Of a stretch of DNA of 64,000 bases, positions 34,611 to 46,047 are shown in pieces. Both the position numbers and the translations under genes were made by a program. The stretch's first letter is position 1, and the number at the start of each line of letters is the position of its first letter. Source of the stretch: Desmodus rotundus (taxonomy: Eukaryota > Chordata > Mammalia > Chiroptera > Phyllostomidae); the NCBI RefSeq assembly GCF_022682495.2, contig NC_071394.1:32150470-32214469 (forward strand). The letters run 5' to 3'. The notes under the pieces are model-generated. The model worked only from the letters and a program-made list of their open reading frames with translations. It did not search any database and was not told the origin of the DNA.

Positions 34611-36776
34611 GTAACACTCATAACTTGGTACTCAATATTTTTATGCATATGAATAAAGCCTTTATTCCCAGAAAAATCACACTATCACTGTTAAGACCTG
34701 AATGGAAGAAAAAATGGTAAGAAGGTGTAATCCAGCAAGATACAAGTAGAATGGCAGAGTGCTCTGGCATCTTTCTGACTTGTTTTTGAATCCTCATTTT
34801 ACCTCCCTAAAACCTGTGGACATTGGTCAAGAACAGCTAAGATCTGTGGGGCCCTGTGCAAAATGAGCTATTTTTCAAATTTAGGAAGAATTTTAAGATG
34901 GTAGCCTCAGAACACAAAACCAAGCTTGTTTTTTTTGTTTTATTTGGTTTTTGCAGAACTCTGTGTGGCAGACTGCACAGGCTGCATCCATAAGGCACCC
35001 TGGTCATGGGCATAACCCCCCTGTGCCTCAATGGTATCTCCAAGTTGGGCATAACACTATCTACCATGTAGGGTACTTGTAAAAAACCTCTTAAAACTTT
35101 GTTATGTGACAGTGTTTATTAAACTTACCAATTGCTTACCAAGCTTACTATGCCTGCCTAAGGCACCTAATAAATAACATTATTAAAAGGTAGTAGTAGT
35201 AGTAGTAGTAGTAAGTTGAATTAATACATAAATGAGTATTTAGGGGACATATCAAGAGGTTTTTTTGGTGAGGGGACTATTTTGCTAAGTAATCTTACTT
35301 TTGCTCCTGATTTTGCTTTTAAAATTAATAGGTCTGTATTAGTTTCTTGTTCAAAGAAATAAGAGCTTGGCTGTAGGACACTGTGTGCCATGGATCTATT
35401 TATGGGTAAAAAGAAGAAATTTAGAGAAATTCTTGACTTACATGCTTAGTCATTGACCATGTAATATTTGCAATAGTTAAAATGTCCACTTTGACACTTT
35501 CAAACTCCATTGAGTAAAAAGAATTTTTCTTTGTATCGTAGAGAAGCACGGTTCCAGGTTTCAAATTTAGATTCTTTAATTACTTGTGCTATTAAAAAGA
35601 CTTTTACATCAAAAGCAGCAATTGTATATTTCTCTTTAATATTTAATAGCTCAAATTATTTAAGCTCAAATCTCATTTTTAAACCCTGCAAACATTTTGG
35701 TAAGAAATGAAAACCTTTAATTACTAAAGGACATTTTAAAAATTTATGAGTTAATAACAGGACCATCCATTTTCTGAAGACAATTCCTTTGGCATGTTTT
35801 CCTTATCAGCAAAACAGTTGTTGAGAAGTCATAGTTTGAAGGTGAGATGTCTGTTATATCTCCATCTCCCTAGTGAGTTATCAAGACAATGTTTCAGGCA
35901 AAAACACTGAAAAGGTACTATATTATTCAAATTTAGTTATTAGGGATGAAAGGGGATAAATCCTGTGAGGTGATCGCACTTTCTTTCCCTTCAGTGCAAA
36001 GTTGTTCTCTTGGTTTTCTCTCTCCTGCCCCTCCCCACTCTCATAATATAGGGTTTCTAAATTATCTTCAGAGTAAGAGTGACAACGTTTCTATGGCAAT
36101 GTCACCTCTAATTCATAATGGTACTATCAAAAACTGGTCAAAAATCCACATATCAGCTTTTCGCCCTCTGCCCAGGAAGGTGCAGAGGACAATTACCTCC
36201 AGGAAGTGAATCGCGAGGATTTTGAAGGAACTTCCTACCCAGTTCATGGAGGATCAAATCCTCCTAGCGAAATGCCCGACCCCCAGAGGCACAAACACTG
36301 TAGACTCCGTGTAGATGAGGGTGAGCTGCCCCCATGCAGCGTTGGGCTTGTATGACCAACCGTACCCTGTAAGGGGTTGACTAAAAAGGGTCTGAACAAG
36401 GGAAAACTGAAGTGCATTATATTGCATGACCTTTATTAAAAAGATTCCCATGCTTTTCTGTATCACTTCAGAGCCTAGCTCAAGGTTGTCCACTGATGCT
36501 CTCTGGGACCCCAGAGTGTGTGTTTCCAGTCGGTGACTGCTCATTCAGTTGCCTGCTTTCACTTGAGCTCTGCCAGTGGTTTTTGCCCTCACCTGCCTGG
36601 CCTTGCCCGTGATCATCATACCCACCTCTGTACCACATACCTGGCAATCTTTGCCTCAAACCAGATCCTACTGACCTGACCTCCCTTCACTGAAGCAGCA
36701 CCTGGTCATTTCTCCTTGGACTAATGAGAATGTTTTATTCCCATATACATTTGCCAGGGAGATTCCTCAAGGGGCC
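34611..36776. other. Unassigned sequence with a (TAG)n tract
   Basis: No gene seen. A short (TAG)n tract lies at about 35191-35212. Confidence 0.4.
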
Positions 36777-37185
36777 TGTTACGAGCTGGATTGTGTTCCA
36801 CCCCTAATTCACATGTTCCAGTCCTCATCCCTGGTGCCTTAGAATGTGACCTTATTTGGAGATAGGGTCATTGTGGGGATAACCAAGTTAGAATGAGATC
36901 ATTAGGGGGGACTCATCTTAAGGACAATAGGACTAATGTCCTTAAAAGGAGGGGGAGATTTGGAGATAGGCTCATATACAAGGAGACCGCCATGTGTACA
37001 TGAAGAGGATCATCTACAAGCTGAGGAGAGAGGCCTGGAAGAGACCCTTCTCTCACAGCTTTTAGAAGGACCAATGCTGTGAACTCCTTGATTTCAAACT
37101 GCAACTCCAGAACTGAGAGATAACACCTTTCTGTTGCTTAAGTCACTCGGTCTGTGGTACTTTTTTATGGCACCCCAAGAAAATG
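36777..37185 (+). mobile_element. MLT1/MaLR-type LTR fragment
   Basis: Starts near tgttacgagctggattgtg. It continues through gaatgtgaccttatttggag, atagggtcattgtgg, aggactaatgtccttaaaagg and ccagaactgagagataacacc to ggtctgtggtac, in MaLR LTR order. The 3' terminus is blurred. Confidence 0.65.
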
Positions 37186-38869
37186 AAAAGAGGGCCCCTT
37201 CCAAGACAGCTCTCTACTCCTTTTCTTGGTTCTTCAACAGGCTTCAAAAGTTCAAAGACTGTGTGGCCATAGTCACTCTAACTGTGCCGAGAGCATGTTG
37301 CCTTCCATGTGGGAGGGATTACTTCCATGTCCACAGTGCACAGCTTTCTGAAATGTTTGCCCTGCGCCTGGCAGGTGTCCTTGCTTTCTTGTAACCCATG
37401 TTTCTGAAGGGTCTCTTGGACTGATGTCCACATCTCTAGTTATTTGTCCAATCCAGTCTTCCTTTGAGTATAAAGTATTCAGTTAGTGTCTCCAGACCAT
37501 CTTTCCCTCCCTTCATCTGCTCCTTCCTAACTGGAGCAAGTGAAAGCAAGTCAGCCCTTAAATGCCCTCCGGTGAGGACAGGTGCCAGTGTCGGACTCTG
37601 CTGCTTTATCACGAAGGGTGACAGTGGGGCCAGTCGTGTCATCAGAGCCACAAATCAAATGCAACTGATTCCTTGCAGCCAGATACAATATTGTTTCCTC
37701 TGCCCTCCCTGTGAGCCAGTGGTCAGAGCCATAATTACTCCTGATGGCAGGTGGCAGGTCTACATTACATCTTGACATTAGCTTTTAGCTATTTTTTTTA
37801 TAGCTGCCAGTGTGCTCAGTCAAATACCTGTCTGTCATCACAATCAGACAGGTCTTAATGTCTCTGCATTACAGAGGAGGACCTCGGCTCCCTTCCAGCC
37901 CGTTTATTATGGTCCCAGCGAAGCATTTTATCACACATTCCGTACGCATAGCCTCCTCTCCACCACCACGGAAATCTTCCAAGTTGGCAGCTTTAGTGTC
38001 TACTGCCATTAATCTTCACTAGGCTGGGATCACAGGGCAAGGGATGATTTATTGCAATTACCTGTTATAGTGCAGAGCTCAGGTGAGCTGGGCTCACATG
38101 CATTTACTGGGCTCCTTTCCATTCTCCCAGAGCCAAGGAGTAAAACGTGTCTGCTTTGTTTCTTTGTATATCTTCTCACATTTAGCCCATCATGTATTAG
38201 TTAATTAATACAGAAATGGAAAAATAGATTTGATAGTATTAGGGTTTTGTGTAGACATGGGGAAGCCTGGTTTTTCAAAGCCAGAACTGACACTGACATT
38301 TGACAGTCCATTTAATTTCTTTGTTGTTTCCACATTTTAAGAAACATCCAAAGGAAATTCAAAAGTGCACTTACCTGCCACTTCCTGCGTCATCTGTTCC
38401 AGGTGATTAAAGCCAATCTGCATATAGTGTGGTTCATTTTCCATTTCTGGCTCCCTGGGATGGCAGGGGACAGTGTATGGAGTGGGGATAATGTGAGCTC
38501 GGGTTCTACTAGGGATGAGGAAAGAAGGGGCAGGGAGGGATAAAAGGGGAAAAGAAAGTTCCATGATCAACTTTTTGCAGCAGAAGCAAATGTGTTCCTA
38601 AAACTGGCCCACTGTTTTTTCACTACCAGCTTTGATGGCACCTTGTCTGCTCTAAATTAAAAAGGCTTATGTCCCTGGCCTGGTGGGAAAGTGACAATTT
38701 TCAGGAAAGATTAATGGAATTAAAAAGCTTTTTTACTACTGGATCTGAGATCTGATTCATTTGCAAGTTGGATATAATCTGTAGGAGATTACATGTCTCT
38801 ATTTAATGTCTCTGTTATGACCAATAAATCATTTGTTTCATAGTGGGGTGGGTGTGGAAGTGGGTTTAA
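37186..38869. other. Unassigned sequence
   Basis: No gene or clear family. 38020-38330 looks single-copy. Confidence 0.4.
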
Positions 38870-39320
38870 TCTAAATGACCCCTCTGCCTCTCCCCCTCTC
38901 CCTCCTCCTTTTCCTCTTTCTCTCCCTCTCCTTCCCCTCCTCCCCCCTTCCTTTCTCTCTGATGAAGCTGGCTGCCACATTGGGAGCGGCACAATGGAGA
39001 GGTCCACATGGCAGGGAACTGAGCGTGTCTTCTGGCCAATAGCCAGGGAGGAGCTAGGGAGGAGCTGAGGCCCTCTGACCAAACACCTGTGAGAAACTGA
39101 ATCCCGTCAGCCATGTGAGCTTGGGAACGGATGCTTCTCCAGCTGAGGTCCGCGACGCCTGCAGCCCCAGCAGGTGCCGTGACTGCCCTGTTGTGAAAGA
39201 CCCTGAGCCAGAGCATCTAGCTAAGCCTTCGCCAGATTCCCAACTCACAGAAACTGTGACAGAATAAGTGTTGTTTTAACCCACAATATTTTGGGGCATA
39301 GATTACTAATATAACAACTG
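38870..39320 (+). mobile_element. Old LTR-like repeat with polypyrimidine head
   Basis: 38876-38960 is an almost pure C/T tract. Downstream, gaggagctgaggccctctgacc, gaaactgaatcccgtcagcc, ccctgagccagagcatctagctaagcc, cccaactcacagaaactgtg and the end ggcatagattactaatataac match a widespread mammalian LTR-like repeat. The family name is not certain. Confidence 0.5.
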
Positions 39321-41089
39321 AAACACACAAGAATGTTTCTATAATTCACTTGCTATAGAGAGGAACTTGGGGAGGAAAATACATTTGTTTTGGAATCCTG
39401 TAAGGAGTACTAAAAGGGGCCAATGAAGAGGTAAAGATTTAATGAGTGTGGATGACACAGACGCCAATGAACCACAAAGCAGCCTTGTTCCTGAGTAGTG
39501 TCAGGGACACAGTGTCCTTAGTTGCTGAATTGTGGAGGGCTCCAGGCTGCTCTGGAAGAAAAGGCAGGGCAACATTCACAGGCTAGCGGGGCTCAAGGAA
39601 GAGGTGAATTACCAACAGGAATATGTCCATCTTTTAACATTTAGCATGCCCGTTTGTGCCTCCCACCTGGATATCAGCCTTAGGCCAGTTCAGAGAAACG
39701 CATTTCAGATAGTAGCATCCGAATGAGGAGGCACAGACCCTAGGATGTGAGTGGGGAGGTGGAAATCCCTTTCTGTTCTTCCCTCCGACTTACTGAAGAG
39801 ACAGTCCTGAGTCCAAGGCTTTAAATGGCCATGATCAGCTGCTCTTTCCATTTGCTTATCTGTGAGTAGTCTATCAGGAGCCCAAAGGTTTTAGCGAACA
39901 TACCCTCCTGCAGCTGGAAGCCCAGGTTTGCTCTGACATCCTGTCTTCAGGTTTCATGCATTAGTGAACACAGTCCTACAGTGTGCAGGAGCCTGGGCAA
40001 ATGCAGTCCTTTTAAACATTCAGCTGCGTGCTTGAACTAGGGGAAATCACAGCTGCTCCTTGCTTTTGATAATGCCAGGGAAATTGGTAAATAAATAAAT
40101 AACTGGGGCCCAGGGTTCATTTGCTAAATACCCCAATATGTGCAAGCAAGTCACATCAGGCACATCCAGGGGAAATAAAAGCATAATTTAGTAATAACAT
40201 GGTCTCCTGCAGCCTCCTGCTTAACTCAAGTGTTAAGTTAAAAGAGGTAAATCAGGGGTTTTGAAACACAATTTTATACTTAGTTTTCTTTTTCTTTTCT
40301 TAGAAAAAGAACAGGATCTGGGACCACTTCCTATGTTAGCAGGATCTGGTGCGTTTTTCTTCCTGTGAAAGGGGATACTTTTATAAATAATTGTTAATCA
40401 TTATTCTTTATTTACCCGTCAACTAGGGAATCTCCCCTGATGTAAGAAGCGTGCCTATGTTTACAGTGTTAGCAAGGATTTGGGAGACTTCATGTTCCCC
40501 ACGTCGGGGATTGGTTTTCAGTTCAGGTGCCAAAGAAACAGCGGGGAGCTCCTGCCCTGACGGAGGAAACCAATCAGAGACACGTGCGATGGAAGCAAGA
40601 GCGATGCAGTGGACCCTGGAACCTCTTCCAAGTTGTCTATTTCCAGGACTTCTCGGTCTTTGGCCACCTGATGTCAGTAAACAGACAACACAGAGCGGGC
40701 AGTGGGAGCGCCCATGGTCAGCCCTTATTTTCTCATAATCAGCCACAGTGCACTGTCCCTTCCATCACATCGGACTGCCCACTGTCCTCCATCCTCTCAA
40801 CCCCACCTGTAGGATTTCACCATCCTGGTAGACATTCCTGGGATCATCATACTCCAGCTTTGTGGCCCAATCTCACCCTTGGATCCTACCTGCTTACCAT
40901 TGGCCTTTCCCTGTGTGTCAGCCCCATTTCCCTGATTTCTTACTACCTGCCCTCCACCTGGGTGCTGGCTTTTTTCACTTCTAACCTACTGAATGGTTCA
41001 ATATTTTAACTGGCTCCTTCTGCACCCCCCTCCAATTAGAATGACACCTTTCTGTCTATTAAGCCCTTTGCTGAATGCACCAGCCGTGT
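39321..41089. other. Unassigned; CpG-richer patch at 40490-40740
   Basis: 40490-40740 has several CpGs, a CCAAT box (ccaatcag, 40570-40577) and an E-box (cacgtg, 40581-40586) close together. It has overlapping open frames on both strands (107, 95 and 160 codons), none with a recognisable domain. No gene is called. Confidence 0.35.
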
Positions 41090-41355
41090 AAGTTCTGTAG
41101 TCGGGCTGCTTGGGTTCAAATACTGACTTTTTAAATTACTAGCTGTGTGATTTCAGGCAAATCACTTGAATTTGCTAAGCCTCGGGTTCCCACTGTTAAA
41201 CTGGAAATTTCTCCAAGCCTCAACTATTTTTTTCTTAAGTGGAAAATCAGTGATCCCTGGCTCATAGGGTTGTTGTGAGGATTAAATTCAATAACACGTG
41301 TAAAATGTTTACATGCTGACTGGCCACATAGGAAGCCCTTGATAATCGGTACATA
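41090..41355 (+). mobile_element. MIR SINE, sense, near full length
   Basis: gtagtcgggctgcttgggttcaaat, ctagctgtgtgatttcagg, cataggg-ttgttgtgaggattaaattc and gaagcccttgataatcgg are in MIR order. The central Pol III-derived part carries an extra internal segment between 41190 and 41260. Confidence 0.75.
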
Positions 41356-41404
41356 TATGTATGGTTTAATACTACTCGGCTGCCACTGATGTTTCTTTGG
41401 ATAT

Positions 41405-41545
41405 TAGATTATTTTATCCTTTTATTAACCTTCTTACTAGCGGAGTACCATTATTATCTCCTTTGCACAATAGGGGTTAAATAACTTGCCCAAGCTCATA
41501 CATCTGTTGAGAGAGGTCTGAATCCAGAAGCTGTCGCCAGGTTGT
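41405..41545 (-). mobile_element. MIR-like fragment, antisense
   Basis: ccattattatctcctttgcac, gttaaataacttgcccaagctc, gtctgaatccag. Reversed MIR order, diverged. Confidence 0.5.
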
Positions 41546-42889
41546 CTTAAAATGATGAATGATTTTTTTTTCTTTTGATTATCATTTTGGCCAAGAGTTG
41601 ACGAAGTGTTTGTGCTTCAAATGGCTTACCCATACAGAGGAATAGAGAGTTGCGAAGTCAACACAGGTGTAATTAGGCAGATCATCTGCTGTTGATAGTG
41701 ACTCTCCCAGTTGTCAACAAAACAGGCTCTTAAACAGAGTGGATGCTGGTAGTAAACTTGAAAACAAGCCATGCCTCAGAAGATCAAAACTCGCTGCTAA
41801 TGGATGGGGGCGATGGCATAATTAATTCAACACATGGGTAAGCAGTCATTTAGATTTAGGTTTAGAATATTTTTGATACCCATATTGGTTCAGGTGGAAA
41901 TGTTTAACATTTCAACTAATTGTAGAAATCACACCATTCACGTCTATCCCAGGTCTGGGAACCAGTCCCTACCCCTCCCATGTTTTTACCACCTTCATGC
42001 CAGAGGTAGTGTTACACTTTTACCTTAGGGAGGCTCCTAGAAGTTTCCTGTTTTCCTCATAACTTCTTGGTGATTTGCAGAAAAGAAGGAAAGCTCAGGG
42101 TTTTGGTTTTTTTCCCTCTTAATCTACATCTGAAGTGACTGCCGGAGGGGTAGGATGACATCCCGACATCCTTGGTTTGTTCACAGGTACAGTGTGGTGT
42201 TCTGGGCATCACAAGGCTCCTTTGGGCAAGGTGCTTCTGCTCTCAGTTTTGTCATAGAAAAAATGAGGAACTCCCAAATTCAACATCTTTTTACTTTCTA
42301 GATTATGCTGAGCCACAGGAGGAATGTGCAAACCAACAGAGAATGAAAGAATAATGAAAATAAGGAGTGCTTCATGTAGTGTCTTTCAAAGAGATCAATA
42401 TTCAGAGTTAATAAAAGTTGCGGGTAGATAGAAGTTGCCCGGGTAACATGTGGGACTTGCAGACCAGAAGCACATAGGTATTACTTGTTCTTATTTATTT
42501 ATTTTTTGTCCTACAGATAGTTTTAAAATAATTTGAATTATATTGCTGATATTTATAATTTGGGAGATTTCATATTAGTATCTACAATAGATTTTTGCTT
42601 TCACTTGAAAAATAGGAAATTCTAGACCTGAAATCCCACAGAAAATTTTTTGTTGGAGCTAATAGCCCCTTGGACAGAGATTGGGCTCCCAGTTCCATAC
42701 AGTCCTGGATAAGACACTTCCTACTGTCCCCCCCGCTCTGAGGATTAGTGCATTTGCCACTCATCTTGACATTCACTTTATTGTTTTTCTTATATTGTTT
42801 TTTCTTACACTGTATTTTTTTTCTCATGTTTTTCTCATAGCCATGTGGTAATATTACGATAACTGACAATATTAACATTGTATATGACC
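41546..42889. other. Unassigned sequence
   Basis: No gene or family recognised with confidence. Confidence 0.4.
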
Positions 42890-43035
42890 CAATATTAAAC
42901 ATTTTATAGATGAGGAAACTGAGAAACTGAAGGCATTAGTAGTTGCCCACAGCACAGAGCTGTCAAGCAGCAGAAGCAGGAATTCCAAACCCGCAGTCTG
43001 AGTGACAAGCCCACACTCTTAATCACCACCTTGCC
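42890..43035 (-). mobile_element. MIR SINE, antisense
   Basis: attttatagatgaggaaactgag, agttgcccacagcacagagc, gcaggaattccaaacccgc and cacactcttaatcaccacc form a clear reversed MIR. Confidence 0.75.
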
Positions 43036-43505
43036 CTGCCCTCCTGTTGGCCAGGGAGGAGGAGTCAGTAGTAGCTCCCTGGCATTTCAGGCAATCTCAT
43101 CAGGAGAGGAGTTTGCGAAGAGTGAGATGCACATCAAGTATAATAACTATTAGAGGATCCTGTGTTAAAGGTGAAAACATCAGTACATATGCCTCCCTGG
43201 TAAATTAGATTATGCATAAGTCCTGCGGACTCTGGCAGTAATATGTAGGGACATCAGCTGAGTTTCTAGCAGCTTTCTGCATAACCATCTGCAGCTAGAC
43301 TCTGGAGAAGACTGAAGCAGTAGATGCCTGAGTCCTTGCGGGACTCTAATTCTCTATCATCTGGTGTCTGTTGGTGCTTTGAGGAGTGACAGTTTGCTCA
43401 CCTCTGCCATGAAGTTTCCTGGGAATGCCGGTGCTTGCGGCAGCCCTGGCATTGCTGATTACAGAGCAATTGTGCTTTAGGGGAGGGTGTGCTATGTCCC
43501 CATGC

Positions 43506-43506
<1 letters not shown>
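43036..43506. other. Unassigned sequence
   Basis: No gene or family recognised. Confidence 0.35.

Positions 43507-43542
<36 letters not shown>
43507..43542. repeat. (TTA)n microsatellite
   Basis: A run of about twelve TTA units. Confidence 0.95.
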
Positions 43543-43543
<1 letters not shown>

Positions 43544-43664
43544 TGCTTTGGGTCACCGTGCTGATTGTGCTAATGGATGGCTTGTTAAACAGAAACTTAA
43601 CCACCACTGCCCTGCGTCTGGCTGTGAGTGTGGAAGGCCTCAAACACGGTGTTGCTAGACTAGG

Positions 43665-43915
43665 AACCAGTGAATCATTGTCATTAAGAACATGGCCTCA
43701 GTGATAAGTGGACCTGTGTTCAAATCTCATCTTCGACATTTAATAGCTCTGTGACTTTGGGCTTGTTAATGAACCTTTCTGAGTAACAGTTTCACCATTT
43801 ATAACGTAAGGACTAATGTAATAACCCACTCTATGGTATTATAGTAATGATGATTAAATAAAATGATTTTAAAAAAGTACTCAGTACAATAGCTGGGTAT
43901 GTAGTAAATACTGAT
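43665..43915 (+). mobile_element. MIR SINE, sense
   Basis: aagaacatggcctcagtg..., ctgtgttcaaatctcatcttcg, tagctctgtgactttgggc, acagtttcaccatttataacg and a 3' part with gtagtaaatac. Order as in MIR. Confidence 0.75.
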
Positions 43916-44264
43916 GACAATTTTATTTTAACTATGATTAGGAGCAGACGGAAAAAATTGCAATTCTTTTTTACCTGGCACTGAGTCACAAGAGCTATTA
44001 AACCACTCTCCTTGAATTCCAAGTTATCTTTGATTATATCATCTTCAAAATTCAAAGACACACAGACACATTGAACCACTTATAAGCACACCTTGACTTC
44101 AGGAATAAAACTATACAGAAATTCTTAGAGCCACATAAATGTGATTTATCAAGTCTGAGATATTCCTGAGCAAAAAGACTTTGCTCAGATACATCCAGAA
44201 TAATATCCAAAGGAACTGAGCCTGTTTCTCTCACAAAGTCTTTGATGTACTCTGTCAATTCTGT

Positions 44265-44463
44265 TTTACACACTGTGGTGTAGCAGAAAAAACACGAATT
44301 TACCTGTTTATGGGAGTCTTTCTCTCAATGAGCCTCAGTTTTCCCATGTGTAAAATGGCACGCTACCCTTCTGATAGGGTTGTTGTGAGAATGAAGTAAA
44401 TGAGAGAATATAGGCAAGTCTCACAGCCTAATTCCTTAGACAGAAAAAGAGCTCCATATAATC
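44265..44463 (+). mobile_element. MIR SINE, sense, original arm
   Basis: gtgtagcagaaaaaacacg begins it; agcctcagttttcccatg, taaaatggcacgc, gggttgttgtgagaatgaag follow. The 5' MIR part (44265-44296) lies outside the inverted repeat, so the left arm is likely the original copy. Confidence 0.65.
44297..44463 (+). repeat. Left arm of large inverted repeat
   Basis: 167 bp matching the reverse complement of 44599-44765 with two mismatches (cgctaccct/cgctaccca and aaaaagagct/aaaaacagct) and no indels. It contains most of a MIR. Confidence 0.95.
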
Positions 44464-44598
44464 TTGTCTGCTTCTTGCTTTCCCACAACAGACTGTGCCA
44501 CACAAATCAGAGGTAAATGACTTGTACCTGAGGGAAACTGCATGGGATGACATGGACCATTCCTGAACTTTAAGAGTTTAGAATGCTGAGAATGGGGA
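44464..44598. other. Spacer of the inverted repeat
   Basis: 135 bp between the two arms, not symmetrical and not recognised as a repeat. Confidence 0.9.
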
Positions 44599-44765
44599 GA
44601 TTATATGGAGCTGTTTTTCTGTCTAAGGAATTAGGCTGTGAGACTTGCCTATATTCTCTCATTTACTTCATTCTCACAACAACCCTATCAGATGGGTAGC
44701 GTGCCATTTTACACATGGGAAAACTGAGGCTCATTGAGAGAAAGACTCCCATAAACAGGTAAATT
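44599..44765 (-). repeat. Right arm of large inverted repeat
   Basis: Inverted, near-identical copy of 44297-44463, so it carries an antisense MIR. MIR copies are normally 25-30% diverged, so the match must come from a later inverted duplication of this locus, not from two MIR insertions. Confidence 0.95.
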
Positions 44766-44846
44766 TAGGGGATTTGAAATCATTTCTTTAGATTTTCATT
44801 GATGAATCAGTGCTCCTAGAACAGTTAGAACCTATTCTTTAATAGG

Positions 44847-45201
44847 TGCTGTGACCTGAATGTTGGTGTCCCCTAAATTCAAGTGTGAAATCTCAGTGTG
44901 ATGGTATTGAATGTGGGGCCTTTGGGAGGTACTTAGGTCTTAAGGGTGAGGGCCTCATGAATGGGATTAGCGCCCTTATAAAAGAGGCCCCAGAGAACTT
45001 GTTAGTCCTGTCCACCACGAAAGGACAGAAGGAGAAGGCACCGGGTATAAATCAGGAAGAGGGTGCTCACTAAAACTTGACCCTGCTGGCGCATTGATCT
45101 TGGACTTCTCAGCCTCCAAAACTGTGAGAAATAAATTTCTGTTGTTTATAAGCTACCCAGTTTGCAGTATTTTGTTATAGCAGTGCAAATGGACTAAGAC
45201 A
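44847..45201 (+). mobile_element. MaLR-type LTR (MST/MLT1-like), complete ends
   Basis: It starts tgctgtgacctgaatg and ends ggactaagaca. Internal text (gtgatggtattgaatgtgggg, cctttgggaggtacttagg, cttggacttctcagcctcc, gaaataaatttctgttg) fits ERVL-MaLR LTRs, in full order. Solo, no internal sequence. Old. Confidence 0.75.
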
Positions 45202-45202
45202 A

Positions 45203-45779
45203 TATGAGGGGGGGACTCAAAAAACAGAATTTACTTATTAAAAATTGGGTATTTATTCTAACATGTTTAAACTTCAGTCGCCTTCAAAGTACTCTCCATT
45301 TGATGCAATACACCTATTGAGATGTTTTTTTTCCACTGCTCAAAATGGGTTTTGAACTCATTGATTTTGATGCCTTTTAGTGCTTCTGCTGTTGTTTGTT
45401 ATTGTTGTTTCACCTCTTCCACATTGGCAAAACATTTCCATTTGAGGAATGTTTTCATCCAGGAAAACAAAAAAGAAAGTCGCTTCCGGTGAGGTCAGGT
45501 GACTAGGGAGGGTGGAGCACAGGGGTCATGCTGTTTTTGGTCAAAAACTGCTAAACACTCACCACTGTATGGGCAGGTGTGCTCATAAATCATTCATCAT
45601 GAAATGGGAAAATCCGTTGAAAGAGTCTTAAAAAAAAATTCACTGAAGCCAAGCACAGCCTCTCACAACAACGCCAGCTGATGCACTGATACAGATGGGT
45701 TCCTAGAACACTCACCTAATGGGGGAAGCCTGTACTATAAGGCTTCCAGAATATAATTGTTTTTTGGGGTCCCCCATAT
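45203..45779 (-). mobile_element. Mariner-type DNA transposon, internally deleted
   Basis: The ends are inverted: left tatgagggggggactcaaaa and, reversed from the right, tatatgggggaccccaaaa, with TA at both flanks (45203-45204; 45778-45779), the mariner target duplication. The minus strand encodes the transposase end. 45508-45586 holds an AHTCPYSGECLAVFDQKQH-like segment, corresponding to the region before the third catalytic Asp in DD34D transposases. Next comes a PHRKRLSFLF-like stretch where SPDL...FFLF is usual. 45277-45297 reads GEYFEGD, the family's C-terminus. A T8 run at 45325-45332 carries a frameshift relative to the upstream FEQWKK reading. At about 577 bp, against roughly 1.3 kb for a full element, the N-terminal half is missing. 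Not active. Confidence 0.85.
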
Positions 45780-45828
45780 ACACACACACCCACACACTAG
45801 ATAAAATGGATTATTAAAATATAAGTTT

Positions 45829-46037
45829 GGCCCTGGCCAGTGTGGCCCAGTGGAATGAGTGTGGCCTACAAACCAAAAGGTTGCCAGTTTGATTCCCAGT
45901 CAGGGCGCGTGCCTGGGTTGTGGGCCATGTACCCGGTGAGAGGTAATTGATCAATGTATCTCTCACATGTCGATGTTTCTCTCTATCTCTCTCTTCTCTT
46001 CTCTCTAAAAATAAATAAATAAATAAAATCTTAAAAA
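45829..46037 (+). mobile_element. VES-type (bat) SINE
   Basis: ccctggccagtgtggcccag, then ggttgccagtttgattcccag (B-box region), cagggcgcgtgcctggg, gatgtttctctctatc and an A-rich (AAAT)n tail. The 10-bp duplication ataagtttgg lies at 45821-45830 and 46038-46047. The final gg of the left copy overlaps the likely SINE start. Clean ends and tail suggest a younger copy than 3588-3781. Confidence 0.92.
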
Positions 46038-46047
46038 ATAAGTTTGG

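Noticed and set aside
40527..41009. 160-codon open frame on the + strand
   Set aside because: No domain. Another frame overlaps on the same strand and one on the minus strand. No splice or promoter support beyond the CCAAT/E-box pair reported as a finding.
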